Origin: Carettochelys insculpta
Taxonomy: Eukaryota > Chordata > Testudines > Carettochelyidae
Direction of reading: 5' to 3'
DNA length: 64,000 nt
Assembly: GCF_033958435.1 (NCBI RefSeq)
Contig: NC_134138.1
Span: 2,492,001 to 2,556,000, forward strand
Made by a program: the position numbers and the translations under genes. Below the pieces are notes generated by a model. The model was not told the DNA's origin. It saw only the letters and a list, made by a program, of their open reading frames with translations, and ran no database searches. This document shows, piece by piece, positions 12,389-25,111 of this stretch (position 1 is the first letter of the stretch; each line of letters begins with the position of its first letter).

Positions 12389-13177
12389 CCCAGATATGCG
12401 GGTCCTGCCCCCAAGAGCCAGGGCCCAGCTGCGCTGCCCAGACACTGCAGGTCCTGCCCCCAAGAGCCGGGGCCCAGCTGCGCTGCCCAGACGCTGCAGG
12501 TCCGGCCCCCAAGAGCCAGGGCCCAGCTGCGCTGCCCAGACACTGCAGGTCCTGCCCCCAAGAGCCGGGGCCCAGCTGTGCTGCCCAGACACTGCAGGTC
12601 CAGCCCCCAAGAGCCGGGGCCCAGCTGCGCTGCCCAGACACTGCAGGTCCGGCCCCCAAGAGCCGGGGCCCCAGCTGCGCTGCCCAGACACTGCAGGTCC
12701 GGCCCCCAAGAGCCAGGGCCCAGCTGCGCTGCCCAGACACTGCAGGTCCTGCCCCCAAGAGCCAGGGCCCAGCTGCGCTGCCCAGACACTGCAGGTCCTG
12801 CCCCCAAGAGCCAGGGCCCAGCTGCGCTGCCCAGACACTGCAGGTCCTGCCCCCAAGAGCCAGGGCCCAGCTGCGCTGCCCAGACACTGCAGGTCCTGCC
12901 CCCAAGAGCCGGGGCCCCAGCTGCGCTGCCCAGACACTGCAGGTCCTGCCCCCAAGAGCCGGGGCCCAGCTGCGCTGCCCAGACACTGCAGGTCCTGCCC
13001 CCAAGAGCCGGGGCCCCAGCTGCGCTGCCCAGACACTGCAGGTCCGGCCCCCAAGAGCCGGGGCCCCAGCTGCGCTGCCCAGACACTGCAGGTCCTGCCC
13101 CCAAGAGCCGGGGCCCCAGCTGCGCTGCCCAGACACTGCAGGTCCGGCCCCCAAGAGCCAGGGCCCCAGCTGCGCTG
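12389..13177. repeat. 49-50 bp minisatellite, about 16 copies
   Basis: Sixteen tandem units with the core CAGACACTGCAGG followed by a CCCCCAAGAGCC block. Units are 49 or 50 bp depending on an extra C (gggccca versus gggcccca). Internal units differ by only one to three bases (tcctg/tccgg/tccag; gccagg/gccggg), while the first unit is degenerate (gatatgcgg), as in a recently homogenised VNTR. Because 49 is not divisible by 3, all frames stay open and produce spurious 227-433 residue frames. Confidence 0.95.
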
Positions 13178-15529
13178 GGTGAGAGACAGCAGGCCTCAGA
13201 CCCTCGCTGTTGACAAGGGAGGGAGTAGGAGCTTATCAGTCACTGGAACCGGGGGCTCATCTACGCTTCACAAGCCACGCAGAGGGCTGGACGTCAGCCC
13301 AGACACTACCTACAGCAAGGGGGAGGCCCCCCCGACAGGCTAATTCCCGTCCTGGAGCGGCAGCAGCGCCCTGCAACCGGGCTGCGTCTGGTCCAAGTGT
13401 CATTAAAGCTCCCCTGAAAGGAAATCCTGCCGCGGGGCCGAGGGTGGCCACACGGCCGTCCTGCCCACCGGGGCGGCGTGTGTGGGTTAGGCACGGCTCT
13501 GCGTCCCACGATACCCACAGCGCAGAACCCGCAGCAGCCCAGTCGGCCAAGAGCGGGTCCACCTGTGACTCGGAGATGCAGCACCTGACTCATGGGAGCC
13601 GCAGGAAGCAAACGTGCCGACGAGCGGAGGGGAGCGCAGCCCTCGGAGAGCCAGGGCCGAGGCTGCGGGGTGATTAGCAGAGCGAGGCTGAGCTACGGTA
13701 ACCGGGGAGGCTGCACTAGCATCTCCAGCAACAGGTGTGGGAAAGGCGGTGGGGACGGGCCCGGGCTGGTTGGTGCAGGACCCCCGCCCCCAGGTCGGCC
13801 CGGCACCAGAGCTGGGAGGGGAGCCCACGTCCCAGGCCCAGGGAGACCCTCTCTTCTGGGGCCCCATTCTGAACGCTGCCACATGCCTGACCCCGGGGCT
13901 GCTGGAGCGCAGGTGTGACCCAGGCAGGGACCTTCCCGGGGGACCACTGGGGATTTGGAAATCAATCACTAAGTGCCTTTGTAACAACACAAACGCAGCC
14001 CGCAGACAGGCACAGCCGTGTCTTCCGGCTGGGACCCCAGGGCCTGCAGCCAGCCTCCCAGCACTGCTTGCTGCTCACAGGCCCTCGCCTGCTGCACAAG
14101 CTGGGCATGCCAAGGTGCTTCCTTCTGGGCCCACAGGGCGCGACCGTGGCTGCCCAGCTAGGGGGAGCCACGCCAGCAGCACCCTCCCTCCTGCCCGACT
14201 TCCCAGCGGCGACCGAGGGGGGCAGGCTTTCAGCGCGGCGTTTCTCGGGGAGCTGCCAGTGCTTCCTGCAGCCTGGGGCCCGGCTCCCCCGTGTCCCTCG
14301 CACGGCCACCGAGTCAGCGACTCAAGCTGTTCCTGTCACAGCCTCCCTGGAGGAAAGGTCGAGCCAGCCCCTTCCCCAGCTCTCACTCACCCCCAGCACT
14401 GCCAGCTGGACAAGCGCCCTCACGCTCCTTCAGCACAGAGCAGCACATGGCAGCTGACTCGCCCCCTTCTCCCAGCAGCCAGGCCTGGCTGGAGGCAGCT
14501 GTCCCCTCCCGGCTGCGCAGCAAGCTGGGAGGGGGGCAGCTCAGGGATCCCAGGCCAGCCCAGGCCACTCGGCAGCTCTGCAGGCCCTGCAGACTGAGCA
14601 AAGCAGCCTCAAGCCTGGCTCTGAACCACTGCTGAGCTGTGAGCAGCCAGTGCCCAGGACCAGCCAGCGGCAGCACGGAGAGCCACCAGGGCAGGCACCG
14701 GGACGCTCCCAGGCAGTCCCTGGCTGCACTCAGACCTGCAGCTATGGGGCGAACTGCAGTCAGATCGCAGGGTCTAGGTTCCTTTCTGCATCACCAAAGC
14801 TCAGTCTCAGCCGGGGTGGCTGGGCACCAGCCTCAGACAAGCTGCTGGGTCAGAAACCTCCGTGTCCGGCTTTCCCCGCAGCTCCCCCACCAGCAGCCAC
14901 CACACCCAGGGAGCTGGATGGCTACTGAATGACGGAGCTTGGTGCAGTCACTGTGGCGCTGGTTTATAGGCCCTGCACCTGGCTTTATGGATTGGACCCC
15001 AGCAGCCTCCTGCCCCCACCCGAGAAAAGGGAACCAGGTGGGACATTTGTCACCACTGGCACCAAACCCTGTGCCAGGGGCAAGTGAGGGTCTAATGAGA
15101 GCTGGCGCTGCCTGAGTCTGGCTCTGGCACTTGTGCGTCTGTGCCACGTCGGGATGTGAGGGTACGGATACCGGCTCTGTAGCTGCACTACGAACGTCTG
15201 AGAGCTGAGATCCCCTCCCGCACCAGGAGGATGAGTTAAACAAAGGCTCAGGAATTTGAGCCTTGTCCTCTGGGCTGCAGCCAATGGCCAAGTCCCACAG
15301 CAGCCCCTGGGCAGGTGAGCTGGGCTGAGCAACGGAATTGAGATCAGATGCCCAGACGTCCACCCCACATGCTGTGTAAACAGACTGAGACGTGCTGGCG
15401 AAACCAGCGAGCACTGGCAGTTTGCCACAGTGGCTCACCTGCTCAGGCGGCCCTCCGTGGCCTGTGGGCGGGGAAAGGAATTTCCCCTAAACACGGCGAG
15501 CTATAAGATGACCCTGGCATTGACCATAT

Positions 15530-15950
15530 CACACAGAATCACAGGGCGGGAAGGGACCTCAGGAGGTCATCTGGTCCAGCCCCCTGCTTCAAGCAGAATC
15601 AACGCCTACTAAGTCATCCCAGCCAGGACCTTGTCCAGCCCGGACTTAAAAACCTCAAGGGATGGAGAATCCACCACCTCTCTAGGCAACACATTCCAGT
15701 GCTTCACCACCCACCTGGGGAAGTAGTTTTTCCTAATATCCAACCTACACCTCCCCCTCTTCAACTTCAGACCATTGCTCCTTGTTCTGCCGTCTGTCAC
15801 CACTGAGAACAGTTTCTCATCCTCCTCTTTAGAGCTCCCCTTCAGGAAGTTGAAGGCTGCTATTAAATCACCTCCAAGTCTCTTTTGTAACCTAAACAAG
15901 CCCAAATCCCTCAGCCTCTCCTCATAGGTCGTGCTCCAGACCATCTTTGT
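15530..15950 (-). mobile_element. CR1 LINE 3' end (family C)
   Basis: Minus strand reads [20 protein letters not shown], then [20 protein letters not shown] and [13 protein letters not shown], ending in the CR1 3' UTR (cagggcgggaagggacctc on the plus strand). It is the same subfamily as 50,375-51,625. Confidence 0.9.
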
Positions 15951-16004
15951 CTTCAGCTCGCTAGCCTCCAGGAGCTAAGCTGGCGTGATCTAGGATCCCA
16001 CCCA

Positions 16005-16160
16005 TGGGGTGCACTTCCAGAGACTTTCAAGAAATCAGCACATAACATCGCTGGCTGCACTGCTAACTGAGCAGTGACAGACAGCCATGTGTATGACACG
16101 TACCAAATGATATTTCTCTCTCACCCTATTCGTTCTTTTTCCTCAATAAACCTTCACCCT
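16005..16160 (+). repeat. Dispersed repeat shared with 40,105-40,262
   Basis: CAGAGACTTTCAAGAAATCA and TTTCTCTCTCACCCTATTC match CAGAGACTTTCAAGAATCAG and TTCTCTCTCACCCTGTTC in the other copy, in the same order and spacing. Family not recognised; possibly the end of an LTR or SINE. Confidence 0.6.
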
Positions 16161-19100
16161 CTAAAGGCCTGGCCCAGCGTGCTGGTCTGCGCACCATGAC
16201 CCGGGGACGTGGCTGGACGGCTCTGTGGGGAGCTGGCGAAATGGGTTCTAACAACCTCTTCGGGCTGCCCCTCCAGACGCCGCTCCCTTTGGAGAGGAGA
16301 GTGCAGGGCTGGTGAGCCGCTCCCCTACGTCTCCCCTGCTTTGGGGCTGCCAGCATGGTGCTCGGAGCCCTGCAGCACTCTGGGCGGGCCATGCAGATGC
16401 CCACGCTGGCTGCCCGGAGGCTTGGGCAGGCTCCAGGCACTCCAAGCAGCGGCGTGCCCCAGGTTAGGCCCCTTCTTCCCTGGAAAGACAGGGAAGAGCA
16501 CAAAGCAACTGCAGGGGGGCAGCATCTGCCTGTGGGCCGTGCGAGATCCCTGACCCTTCTGGAGCGCAGGGGGACGTGTGGGCTGTTCTCATCCCCTCTG
16601 GGCCAGGCCTGCGATGGCTACACTTCCCAGAGCCCTGCGTGCGTGCAGCGAACAGGGAACGGCTGGCCACGCCTTGGCCTCACCGGGCTGCTAAAGGGGA
16701 ACCCAGACCTGCACCAGCTGCAGGAGAAAACACCCCCCCATCTCTGCAAGGGAGGGGCTGCACCTCCCAGAAGGCACCGGGGGGGCAGCAGGACCAAGAA
16801 GAGGCAGAGCTGGAAGCCCGTGTGACAGATTACGTGCAGGCGGCAGAGGGGACAGTGGGGTCAGCTCTTCCTTGCGCCTTCTCCTTTCAGGAGGCGCTGG
16901 GCCCACGCCGGTCTGTTTCCAGCCGTGAGCAGGGGTCGCAGCCAGTTTGGTTGGGTGTGGGGCGGGGGGGTGCATCAGAAGGCAGGAGCTGTAAGCGGAG
17001 CCGGAGCAGAGCGCCCAGACCCAGCACACGGGGCGGGGCAGAGGGGGAAATAAAGGGAAAAAAGTTTCCGCTCCTCAGCTGAGCGGTGTGGGTTTCTCTC
17101 TGGCTCTTTCTGGGTCAGAGAGCGGATTATTTCTGCGTATTTCACTGATGTAATTCCTTCCAGAGCAAGAGTCTCTCCTGTCCCCACCGAGCTGCTGTGC
17201 GAACACTTGAAATCTCAAGCCTGGGGCAGCCAGAAAAGAGAGTCAGTGAGTTCCTCGGCTTTATGACTTTATCAGCCCCAGCTCCTTGGTCTCCTCTCCC
17301 CTCGCCACACGCTGGCCCAGGCCTCGTGCGCTGTGCTGGGCTGCTCGCTGCCGGGCCAGCCAGAAGCAGAGGAGTTACTGCCCTCACTCCCGATGCCAAT
17401 GGGCGGTGCAGAGCCAGCCCGAGTTTCCATGGGGAAATGCCAGCTCAGCCCAGCTGGGGCGGCCAGGAGGAGGAGGTATTCTTGCTGCGTTGACCTATCG
17501 CAGGGCAGCGGCATGCGGAAGGAGCCTGCCTCCACGCTATCAGATCCCAGCAGCTCCCCCCACCCCCCCAAACAAGGGCATGGCGCAAAGAGAAACCTTC
17601 CACTCCAGCTGCTGAGCCTGCCTCACCCTGGCCAGCCGCAGCCCTCCACCACCGCCCTGCAGCCCAGAATACAGCCTGGGCCCCCACTTGTGGTGGGGCC
17701 CCTCCGTGCCAGGTCCCTCCACCCACTTTCCAGGGAGCCCGAGACAAGGGACTCGGGCCCGTCTGCCTGCCCAACATGGCCACGCCAGGCGTGCGTAAGG
17801 CCGGCCAGCACAGCCGCTGGGCTTCGGGGCAGGGTGGCCTTTGCACAAGCCCAGGCTTTCATCTCCCTGACGAAAGCTCCACGGCTCCTCCAGCCTAGAG
17901 CCTGGGGAGAGGAGGCGGCTGACAGCCCAGCAGCACATGGCCAGGGACTGGAAAGCCAGGACATTGGCAGAAGGGCTGGGGGGGCGGGTGTCGCCGTTGC
18001 TCCCAGGGGGCTGGAGTCCCTGGGCTGGAATTCGGAGGAGAGTGAGGGTTCCCCTATGGCCCCTGAGGAAGGTGGGACGAACCCCTTGGGGTAATCCTGC
18101 AGTCAGGTCGGGACTCCCCGGTCACTACCCAGCGGGCTGAGCTGCAGCAGGAAAGCACAGTACAGCAACGGCAGGACTGAGGGCAGGGGCACCCCTGAGC
18201 AGACAGCCATGGGGAGACACTCCTTCCTTCCAGCAAGCAGCCCCCCTCACCGACTGGAGCCCAGCCAGCCAGTCCCCTGCCGTCGCCAGCAGCTGGGAGG
18301 CAAAACTCCCCACAAAGCAGCAAGCCCCAGGGCACCCGCCAGGCAGGGGCCAGCTGACGCCTGATCACAGCCCCGGCTCTTTAGTGCAGCCAACCTCGCC
18401 CGGGGACTCCCGCCAGCCAGGCAGAGGCAGAGAGCCTTTCGCTTTTGCAAAGCTTTGGGCATCCCTAACCTCCCGTGGCAACGAATTCCCTGCCGCGTTA
18501 GATGCGCCCGGTCCAGTCGGTGAGGCCCCTTCCCCTCCTCCTGCTTTCCGGGGTGCCTTTTCCAGCCGCCTGGTCAGCCCTTTACGCCGGGAGCCCAGAC
18601 TGCAGCAGACTTCTAGCACGTACGCTGGGACTGAACAGACTCCGGCGCCCGGCCCCGGGCAGTCCATTTCCTCGCTGGAGGCAGTGGCGTGGAACACACC
18701 GGAGCGCGCCAGGCCCTGCCAAGGCGCCCCCCTGCACTGCGCCGGATGTGCTCAAGCGCGGGGAGAAGACGTGACCACACGTCTCCACACAAGGACACCT
18801 CCCTGGCTCGTCCATGAGTCTGGAACGCCCCCTCCTCCTGCCACGCCTCACCCACCCACCTGGGTCGGCCAGTCCCCCCGCTGCTGGGCGCCAAGCACAG
18901 GTTTCCACTGCGTGGCCCCCAGCTACCCTGGGCGGGGAGAGCTCCCACCTTCCCACGCGCCGTGCATTACCGAGGCGTATGCCACCCAACTGCCCGGCTC
19001 TGCGGGACCCGTCGGATGCCCCGGTGCTGTTCTCTGGCCCCAGCCCACAGGGAACGAGCTGCTGGGTTTCTGGGGTGGGAGCAGGAAGGAGCAAAGTCAC

Positions 19101-21913
19101 AATGTGTTTTCCTCAACTGCAGGAAGGAGTGGGGCGAGGTGACCCCCGCCAGGGGTGTGCGGGCAGGGACCCCGGCCCCAGCCCAGCGCAGGCCTCCCGC
19201 TGGCAGTGGCAGAGAAGAGGACGCCAGCTGACTGCCAGGCCCGGCCTGAGGAGCAGAGGGCGAGAGGTGTGCAGAGCTGCAGGAGTAAACCTGGCACCGA
19301 CAGACGCAGGGTAAGCGCGAGGCTGCACAGCCCTGGCACAAGGGCACCAAAGGGCAACAGCCCCAACCACAGGAGTCACCCCCCCAGTCAGACCAGTCCC
19401 GCAGAGCCAGCCTGCGCCCTCTGCCGGGGCAGCTCGGGAGCGTGCAAATCGCCACCGCCGCCACGCGTTTCGCTCCAGGCCACCCCAGCCAGAGGCGTCC
19501 AACCGGTGCTGGACAAGAGGGTCGCAGCGCAGGTGACAAGGAGCGAAGGCCCTGGCCACGGCGTGCCCCGAGGCCCCAGGTCGGGGGCAGCTCAGGAGGC
19601 AGCAGAGAAGCAATGCCCTGGCCTTTCCGCTCCCGTTCTGCTAACTCCAGCCCCTGGCCTGCCTCGCTCCCGGCCCCGGCAGCGCTCCAACGAGTGAGCG
19701 GAGCTAAGTGTTTAAGAGGGCCTGGAAGCGGGAAGCCCCAGGCATGTGCTGGAGCCAGGGGCCGGAAGCACGCACACACGCGCCCGGTGCGGAGGCGGCT
19801 GTCTGCCAGCAGCGCGCTCGGAAGGCTTCGTCCCGCCCCGGCTCATCAGCTACTGAAAGAGGAGCTCCCTGGGCCCAGCCAGCCCCCCGCCCCCCCGGGC
19901 CAGCTGCGCCGCGGAGGAGGGAAGTGGGCTTGGAACGGCCGGCGGCTCACCGCAGAGCACTCAGCGCGCCTCCATTCATTAGCCACTGACACATGGAATA
20001 GTCATTGCAGGGGGGAACAGCCCCAAACGGCCTCCCCCCCGCGAGGCCCGACAGCCCCTCAGCCTTCAGCCCGGCCCGGCTGGCGGAAGAGGCGCTGGGG
20101 CGGGACGACAAGTGTTGAAGGGGCCGGGAGGGGGGTCTCAGCCCGCCCTGCAGGAACCATCGTCCTCGCCCCCGCCCCCGCCCAGGAGGGTGATCCCCGA
20201 CAGCGGCGCGCAGGGAGCCAGCCCGCGGGCGACACCCAGCTCCTGCGGCGCAGCGCGGCCGGCCAGGGACTCATCGAGTCTGCGGTGCCCCTGCTCAGAG
20301 CACACGGCAGAGTCTGCCCCGGGCGCCTGGCCAGGCTGCGCGGCCGCTGGCCAAGGGAGCGGGAGCTTGGGGAGGGGATCCAGGCTGCACGATGCACGGG
20401 GATGTGAAAGCTTTTGTATACCGCCCCGAACCCAGAGAGCCAGCACAAGCTCCCCGCAGCCGGCAGCTCCTCTGCCCAGCCAGCCCAGCGTCACCTCCCT
20501 CCCTGCTGGAGAGGCGGAGCAGGGGACCGGCCTCATGCTAGTCACAGGGCACCGGAAAGGAGCAGGCTCGGCACGGGCACCCGGTGGCACCCCGTGCCAT
20601 CCCTCCTGTGCCGCAGGGAGACGCCACACAGGCTGGTCGCTCAGCCCCGCCCACAGGAGCGGCACACGCCCAGCACAGCCTGCACATCACGGCCACGTCA
20701 AGGAAGGGGCCTTACAGCTCGGGCTTCGGGCAGCGTGTCAGGGACCAGGCCGGCTCCTCCCTCGCAGCACCCGGTCAGGGAGAGGAGACCTGGCTCCATG
20801 CACTCGCTCTCTGCCACGCCGGGGCCCCCAGGCGGCGAAGAACCCTGGTTTGACAGACCAGCAGCTCCGAGGGCTACAATCCTTGGCCAGCACCAGCAGC
20901 CGTCCCAGGGTGGCTCCACTTGGCTGCTGGCAGTACAGCTGGCACGGAGCCGGGGCGAGCAGCCTGATGCTCCCCCAGTCCCACCAGGAGCTGGCGCGGA
21001 GATACAACCCAGAGCACCATGCAGAGCACCCAGGAGAGCCGCAGCCGTGACTGGCCAAGCACCCTGCTTAACGCCTTTCGAGAGGGGGACCCCGCCTTCT
21101 GCGGTGCGCACGTCGATCGCCAGAGACGCGCCCCTGGGGCCAACGCCGGAGAGCTAGGAGCTTCGGGCTCGCGTGCCGACCGGCAGGGCCCCAACAACGA
21201 GCGAGAGTGGAGGGGAGGGGCTGGGGAAAGGGGAAACACCGCTACGCTCAGCTCACGTGGCGGCTCACGGGTCGGGCCGTGGGATATCACCTGGACCACA
21301 TCACCAGCAGTGCCGAGAGAGAGGAGCTCCTGCCCCCTGGTGCCACCCCCGAGCTCCAGGCTCTAACCCTGGCCTGCCTCTTGGTTCCTCTAGCACCTGC
21401 TTACCCACACCTCAGCCTGGCTGCGAGCACTAGGCAATGCCACCTCCACGCTGGGCCCTTACGCAGGACGTGCGGCTGCGCTGAGGAACACCCAGCTGGG
21501 GCTCCATCACTTTGCAGGCAGAGAGGGAGGCGTGAACCTTCCCCAGGAAGGAGACCCAGGAGGCCTTTAAGTCCATGATCTCACAGCAACCTGCCCTTGC
21601 CCCAGGGGGAAACGGGAGAGGCAGCCTGGCCGGACACAGAGAGCAAGGCCCCAACCCACAATACGCTCTGGCAGAAAGGGCCCTGCCTCCCCCTGAACGT
21701 AGAGCCCAGTCTGCCCAAGAGCAGCCACGCAGGCCGGGGATGAGCAAGACAGCAGCCGAGCAACTCCTTGAACGCTCCAAGCGCCTCTGCAGCTGGCCCG
21801 GTGGCGAAGCAGAAGAAAACGGCAGGGGTGGGGCGAGAGCCCAGTGCCTCCGAGTGGAATCGGGCTGCTGCCCACACCCCCCGCGGCAACAACCCCAGAT
21901 CTGGGAAGGCCGC

Positions 21914-22410
21914 TGTCACCAAGCAGGGGGCCCCCAAGCCCTGGCCCCAGCCGCAGGCGGACGTGACTCCCGCTCCGCAGGGAGAACAGGTTTATCAGAC
22001 GACGGGGACACAGCGCCAAACAGACTTGTCAGCACAGACACCAGCAGCTGTCAGTACAATCCTCTTGGGAAGAGGGGCCCAGAGGGGTCCCCGAGCCGGG
22101 CCCTGGCCCCCTTCCTCCCTCTCCAGCCAGACTGGACCAGACCTGCCCTCCCACCGCCCAGGTCCCATTCAAACCCGCCAGGCCCCTCCGCCCTCCTCCG
22201 TCCTGCTCCCCAGGGAAGAGAGGGGTCACCTGGTGCCTGGGCTACAGACGGCGGAGGCCCATTTCCTACCTGTGAGGAGTCATCACACTGAAATGCCCCT
22301 CACCGCCATGCACTGATGCTGTGCCTAGGGAAACCGGGGCACCTCCCTCCGGTTACTGCAGGACACGAGGAAACACATGCCGCCTAACCAGGGAGATAAA
22401 ACCGTCCCCC
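21914..22410 (-). mobile_element. LTR-like dispersed repeat, copy 2
   Basis: Second copy of the repeat at 7,078-7,545. Begins TGTCACC and contains GCAGGGAGAACAGGTTTATC. Alignment runs through ACATGCCGCCTAACCAGG near 22,380. No internal retroviral region is attached. Confidence 0.55.
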
Positions 22411-23464
22411 ACCCCAGTTCAGCACAGCAGCATTAGCATCTTCCTAACCAAATCCCCCACCCCCTACTACAAATGAGCTTCTAATTAACCCTGGCAGGGG
22501 AGGGCGCAGCTAGAGCCCCGACTGGAGCCCAGGTGCCGTGAGAAAGCGCCAGGGCTGGCCCCGCTCTCTCTGACAGGAGAGGGGCAGCCGGGCCGGGGGC
22601 CCTCGGCCAGCGAGGGACAAACATCCCAGCAGAGGCGAGCACACACCACGCCACACGCCCATCCCAGCCCTGGGAAGCAGAAGCCTCGGGGGTCGGGTGA
22701 AAGAGATAAATGCAATCCCAGAAAAGGAGCTGGGGGCAGGGGAGGGAAGTCAGGAACAAAACCGCAGAAAGTTGTTCTGATGTCAACAGGCTCTGAATCA
22801 GGACTTCCCCGGGGGGCCCTGAAATAGGACCAGCTGGGGAGAGAGACCTCCGATTCCTGCCTGGAAGGGCTTTTTCCTGGGTTATGCCGGAGGCATTACA
22901 CAAGTGTAGGTTTTCTATAGTCGTATATTTCACTGCTCTCTAATCTCTATTCCAGAGCTGGGGGCAGGGCCCCAGGCAAAGTCAGGCCCGGCCTGGAGCC
23001 GGCTAATCTCTGACCTCCAGGTTACCAGCCGAGAGACGCATCCTGTAAAAGTCCGTTTGATCCCTCCCCGGCCTAAAACAAGAGGCGAAGCTCGAGGACG
23101 CCTACTACCTTACCAGCCACCCGCCGGGTTTCTCACCTCTCGGGGCCTCGCCAATTCCTCCGCCCTGGAACCAGATTAGAGGCTTCACTGGAACCCGAAG
23201 CACCACGGACACACCACTCCCTTTGGTCACCAACCGGGCACGAACAGCAGCACCCCAGCTGTGCAGGGAGCCCAACCGTTCACCGACCCCTCTGCGGCTG
23301 CCAAGGGCCACAGCAGGAGCCCAGCCACCCCAGGTCAGCGCGACGCTCCAGCCAGCCCTGCACCCCGCAGCTGCTGCCAGGTGCCCCAGAGGGAATGAAC
23401 AGATGGGGGTGACCACTCCCGTCAGCCAGGCCCAGGAACGCCCAGAGCATAGGGCTGTGCCCGC

Positions 23465-23870
23465 ATCCCTGCGCACCCACTGCGGGAGCTAGCCTCCAGG
23501 ATATCGTCTAATACGCTCCTGAGCCCTGTTCTGGCCTTGGCCTTCCCCTTCACCACCCCCTGGGGCAGGGAGTGCCACAGCCTGACTCTACCTTGTATGA
23601 AGAAATACTTCCCTGTGTTTGCTGCAAGCCTGCTGCCTGTGCGGTCCATGCGTGCCCTCGTTCAGGTGTCGGAGGCGCCAGTTACACCACCTCTGCCCCC
23701 GTCGCGGTTTTACGACCCCCTTGCATCCCCTGTAGCCGTCTCTTCTGCAGGCTGACCTGCCCAGGCTCTCTCGCCTCTGCTCAGGCAGAAGCTGCCCCAC
23801 CCCCCCTCAGCATCGCTGCCCTTCTCTGCACCTTTTCCCTGCCCGCCTCTGGTCCGAGCGGGGCAGAGCA
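23465..23870 (-). mobile_element. Old CR1 LINE 3' relic
   Basis: The minus-strand frame 23,649-23,422 reads KYFFIQGRVRLWHSLPQGVV, equivalent to the [14 protein letters not shown] segment of CR1 C-termini. The neighbouring DNA is a degraded 3' RT region. Confidence 0.65.
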
Positions 23871-24788
23871 GCCGACAGGCCGTACCTACAGGCTGGGCCC
23901 TCAACGCACTGACACAAACCCAGGCACTGCCTTGTTTGTCAGGGGCTGCAGACAGACTGACAACGCTTGCCAGGCTCTCTGCTCCTTCCTCGTTCAAAGC
24001 TGCACGCCCATTTCCCGCACACTGGTTTGTCCCTGCCACCCCCACGTTCCTCAGCCTGTAGCCTGGGCACCTGACGAGGCCCGAGCCCCCAGCAGCTGTG
24101 CTTTCGACTCCGCTGAGCACGCCAGGCCTCGGGGCTGTCACGCAGTGCAGGGGTTGGGGAAGGATCTCACCGACACACAATGGAAGTGGTGAAATGGCGG
24201 TAACCTCTCCCCACCACAAATTCCCTGGGCAGCCAGAGGGGGAGATTTCCCTTGGCCCCCCAGGCGAGCAAAGCTAGCAACTACCCCTCCCAGCGTGCCG
24301 CCTGCTCCGACCAGCCCTGGGTCTCTGCTCCTTCCCCTCAGCCCGCACGGGCACTGTCCTCTCCAACACATGGGCTCCCACTTCCATCTGTCCACACACA
24401 ACGCAGCCGGCAGCCTGGTCTCCCGCGCCCCTGCGAACGCTCCAGGCAGGCCTGACCCTCAGCCCAGCTTTCCAGGCTGCGGCCCCCACAATGCATTAGT
24501 CAGGGCGTACGCATGGGAACAAACTGCACAGGTAAGATAAGTCCCACTGCGTCCCAGGTAGCACCAGCCACCCCCCCCCGACGCTCCCTTTGCTCTTCAG
24601 GCAGCACCGCCTTCTGCCCTGTCCCAGCTTTCGCACAGCAGGCAGACACCCGCCGCCAGCCTCGCCACTCGACAAACGCTCTCGCCAGCCGGCACTCTGC
24701 CCTGGGCCCGAGGGAACGCCCGCCCTGCTGAGCCAGCCCATGGCGTGCCACCCCCAGAGCGCTCGTGCCACTTCACACTGGCTCCTAC

Positions 24789-24905
24789 CTCCTCATCCGA
24801 GCTGTCCTCCTCGTACTCATCCGGCAGAGGGAGCGCTTGCTGGGCGCCAGGCGTTGATGCCGACGTACCATGAGCTTCTTTCTGCCTCAGTGGAGCCAGC
24901 CTGGC
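24789..24905 (-). CDS. BOP1: BOP1 exon encoding the DEYEEDSSDEE segment
   Basis: This 117-nt minus-strand exon encodes 39 residues ending DEYEEDSSDEE, matching the conserved acidic motif that precedes the BOP1NT domain (human has DEYAEDSSDEED). The first 28 residues are a less conserved Ala/Gln/Pro-rich linker. Splice sites are canonical: acceptor cttgcag|GCC and donor GAG|GTAGGA, phase 0 on both sides, consistent with the 41,555-41,749 exon. The following exon, which should begin the NTVGN and EWYxDFPHxGYD segment, was looked for in lower coordinates and not found, so the next intron extends beyond the left edge or the exon is too diverged to see by eye. Confidence 0.92.
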
Positions 24906-25111
24906 CTGCAAGACAAGGAGAAGACAGACTGAGCACCGCCCGACCCCACGGCCCTGACCGCCACGACCAGCTGCGTCCGGCTCAGTGCCGGCCTCCCCTC
25001 CGGAACGTCACTGACACCCCCAGCGTCTGCCTCTGCCGCAGAAGGGGCACAGAAGCCACAACCTACTGATCCCCAGGGTCTCCCCCACAGGATCTTTGGT
25101 GCCACGCCAAC

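Larger units (their letters stand above)
1..24788 (-). other. BOP1: Probable long BOP1 intron (3' part beyond the window)
   Basis: Downstream of the 24,789-24,905 exon no more BOP1 coding sequence is visible, so this GC-rich stretch is most simply intronic. In mammals the tendon gene SCX is nested in a BOP1 intron. No SCX bHLH coding segment (such as TANARERDRTNSVNTAF) is visible here, so if the arrangement is conserved SCX lies left of the window. Minisatellites, CR1 relics, MIR-like pieces and LTR-like repeats are listed separately. The stretches 1-1,030, 1,140-4,270, 6,050-6,680, 7,560-8,690, 9,800-11,420, 13,180-15,530, 16,165-21,910, 22,420-23,465 and 23,870-24,788 contain no gene or repeat that I could name. 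Their many long reading frames are a by-product of GC richness. Confidence 0.6.

Noticed and set aside
12389..13177. Tandem array considered as a CRISPR locus
   Set aside because: Units are contiguous with no unique spacers and the DNA is vertebrate; it is a minisatellite.
12133..13343. Long repetitive reading frames (up to 433 residues) on both strands
   Set aside because: All are translations of the 49/50-bp minisatellite, which is open in every frame because the unit is not a multiple of three. No start context, splice structure or homology.
1..24788. Search for SCX (scleraxis), which is nested in BOP1 in mammals
   Set aside because: No bHLH block such as TANARERDRTNSVN or its reverse strand equivalent appears; not supported in this window.
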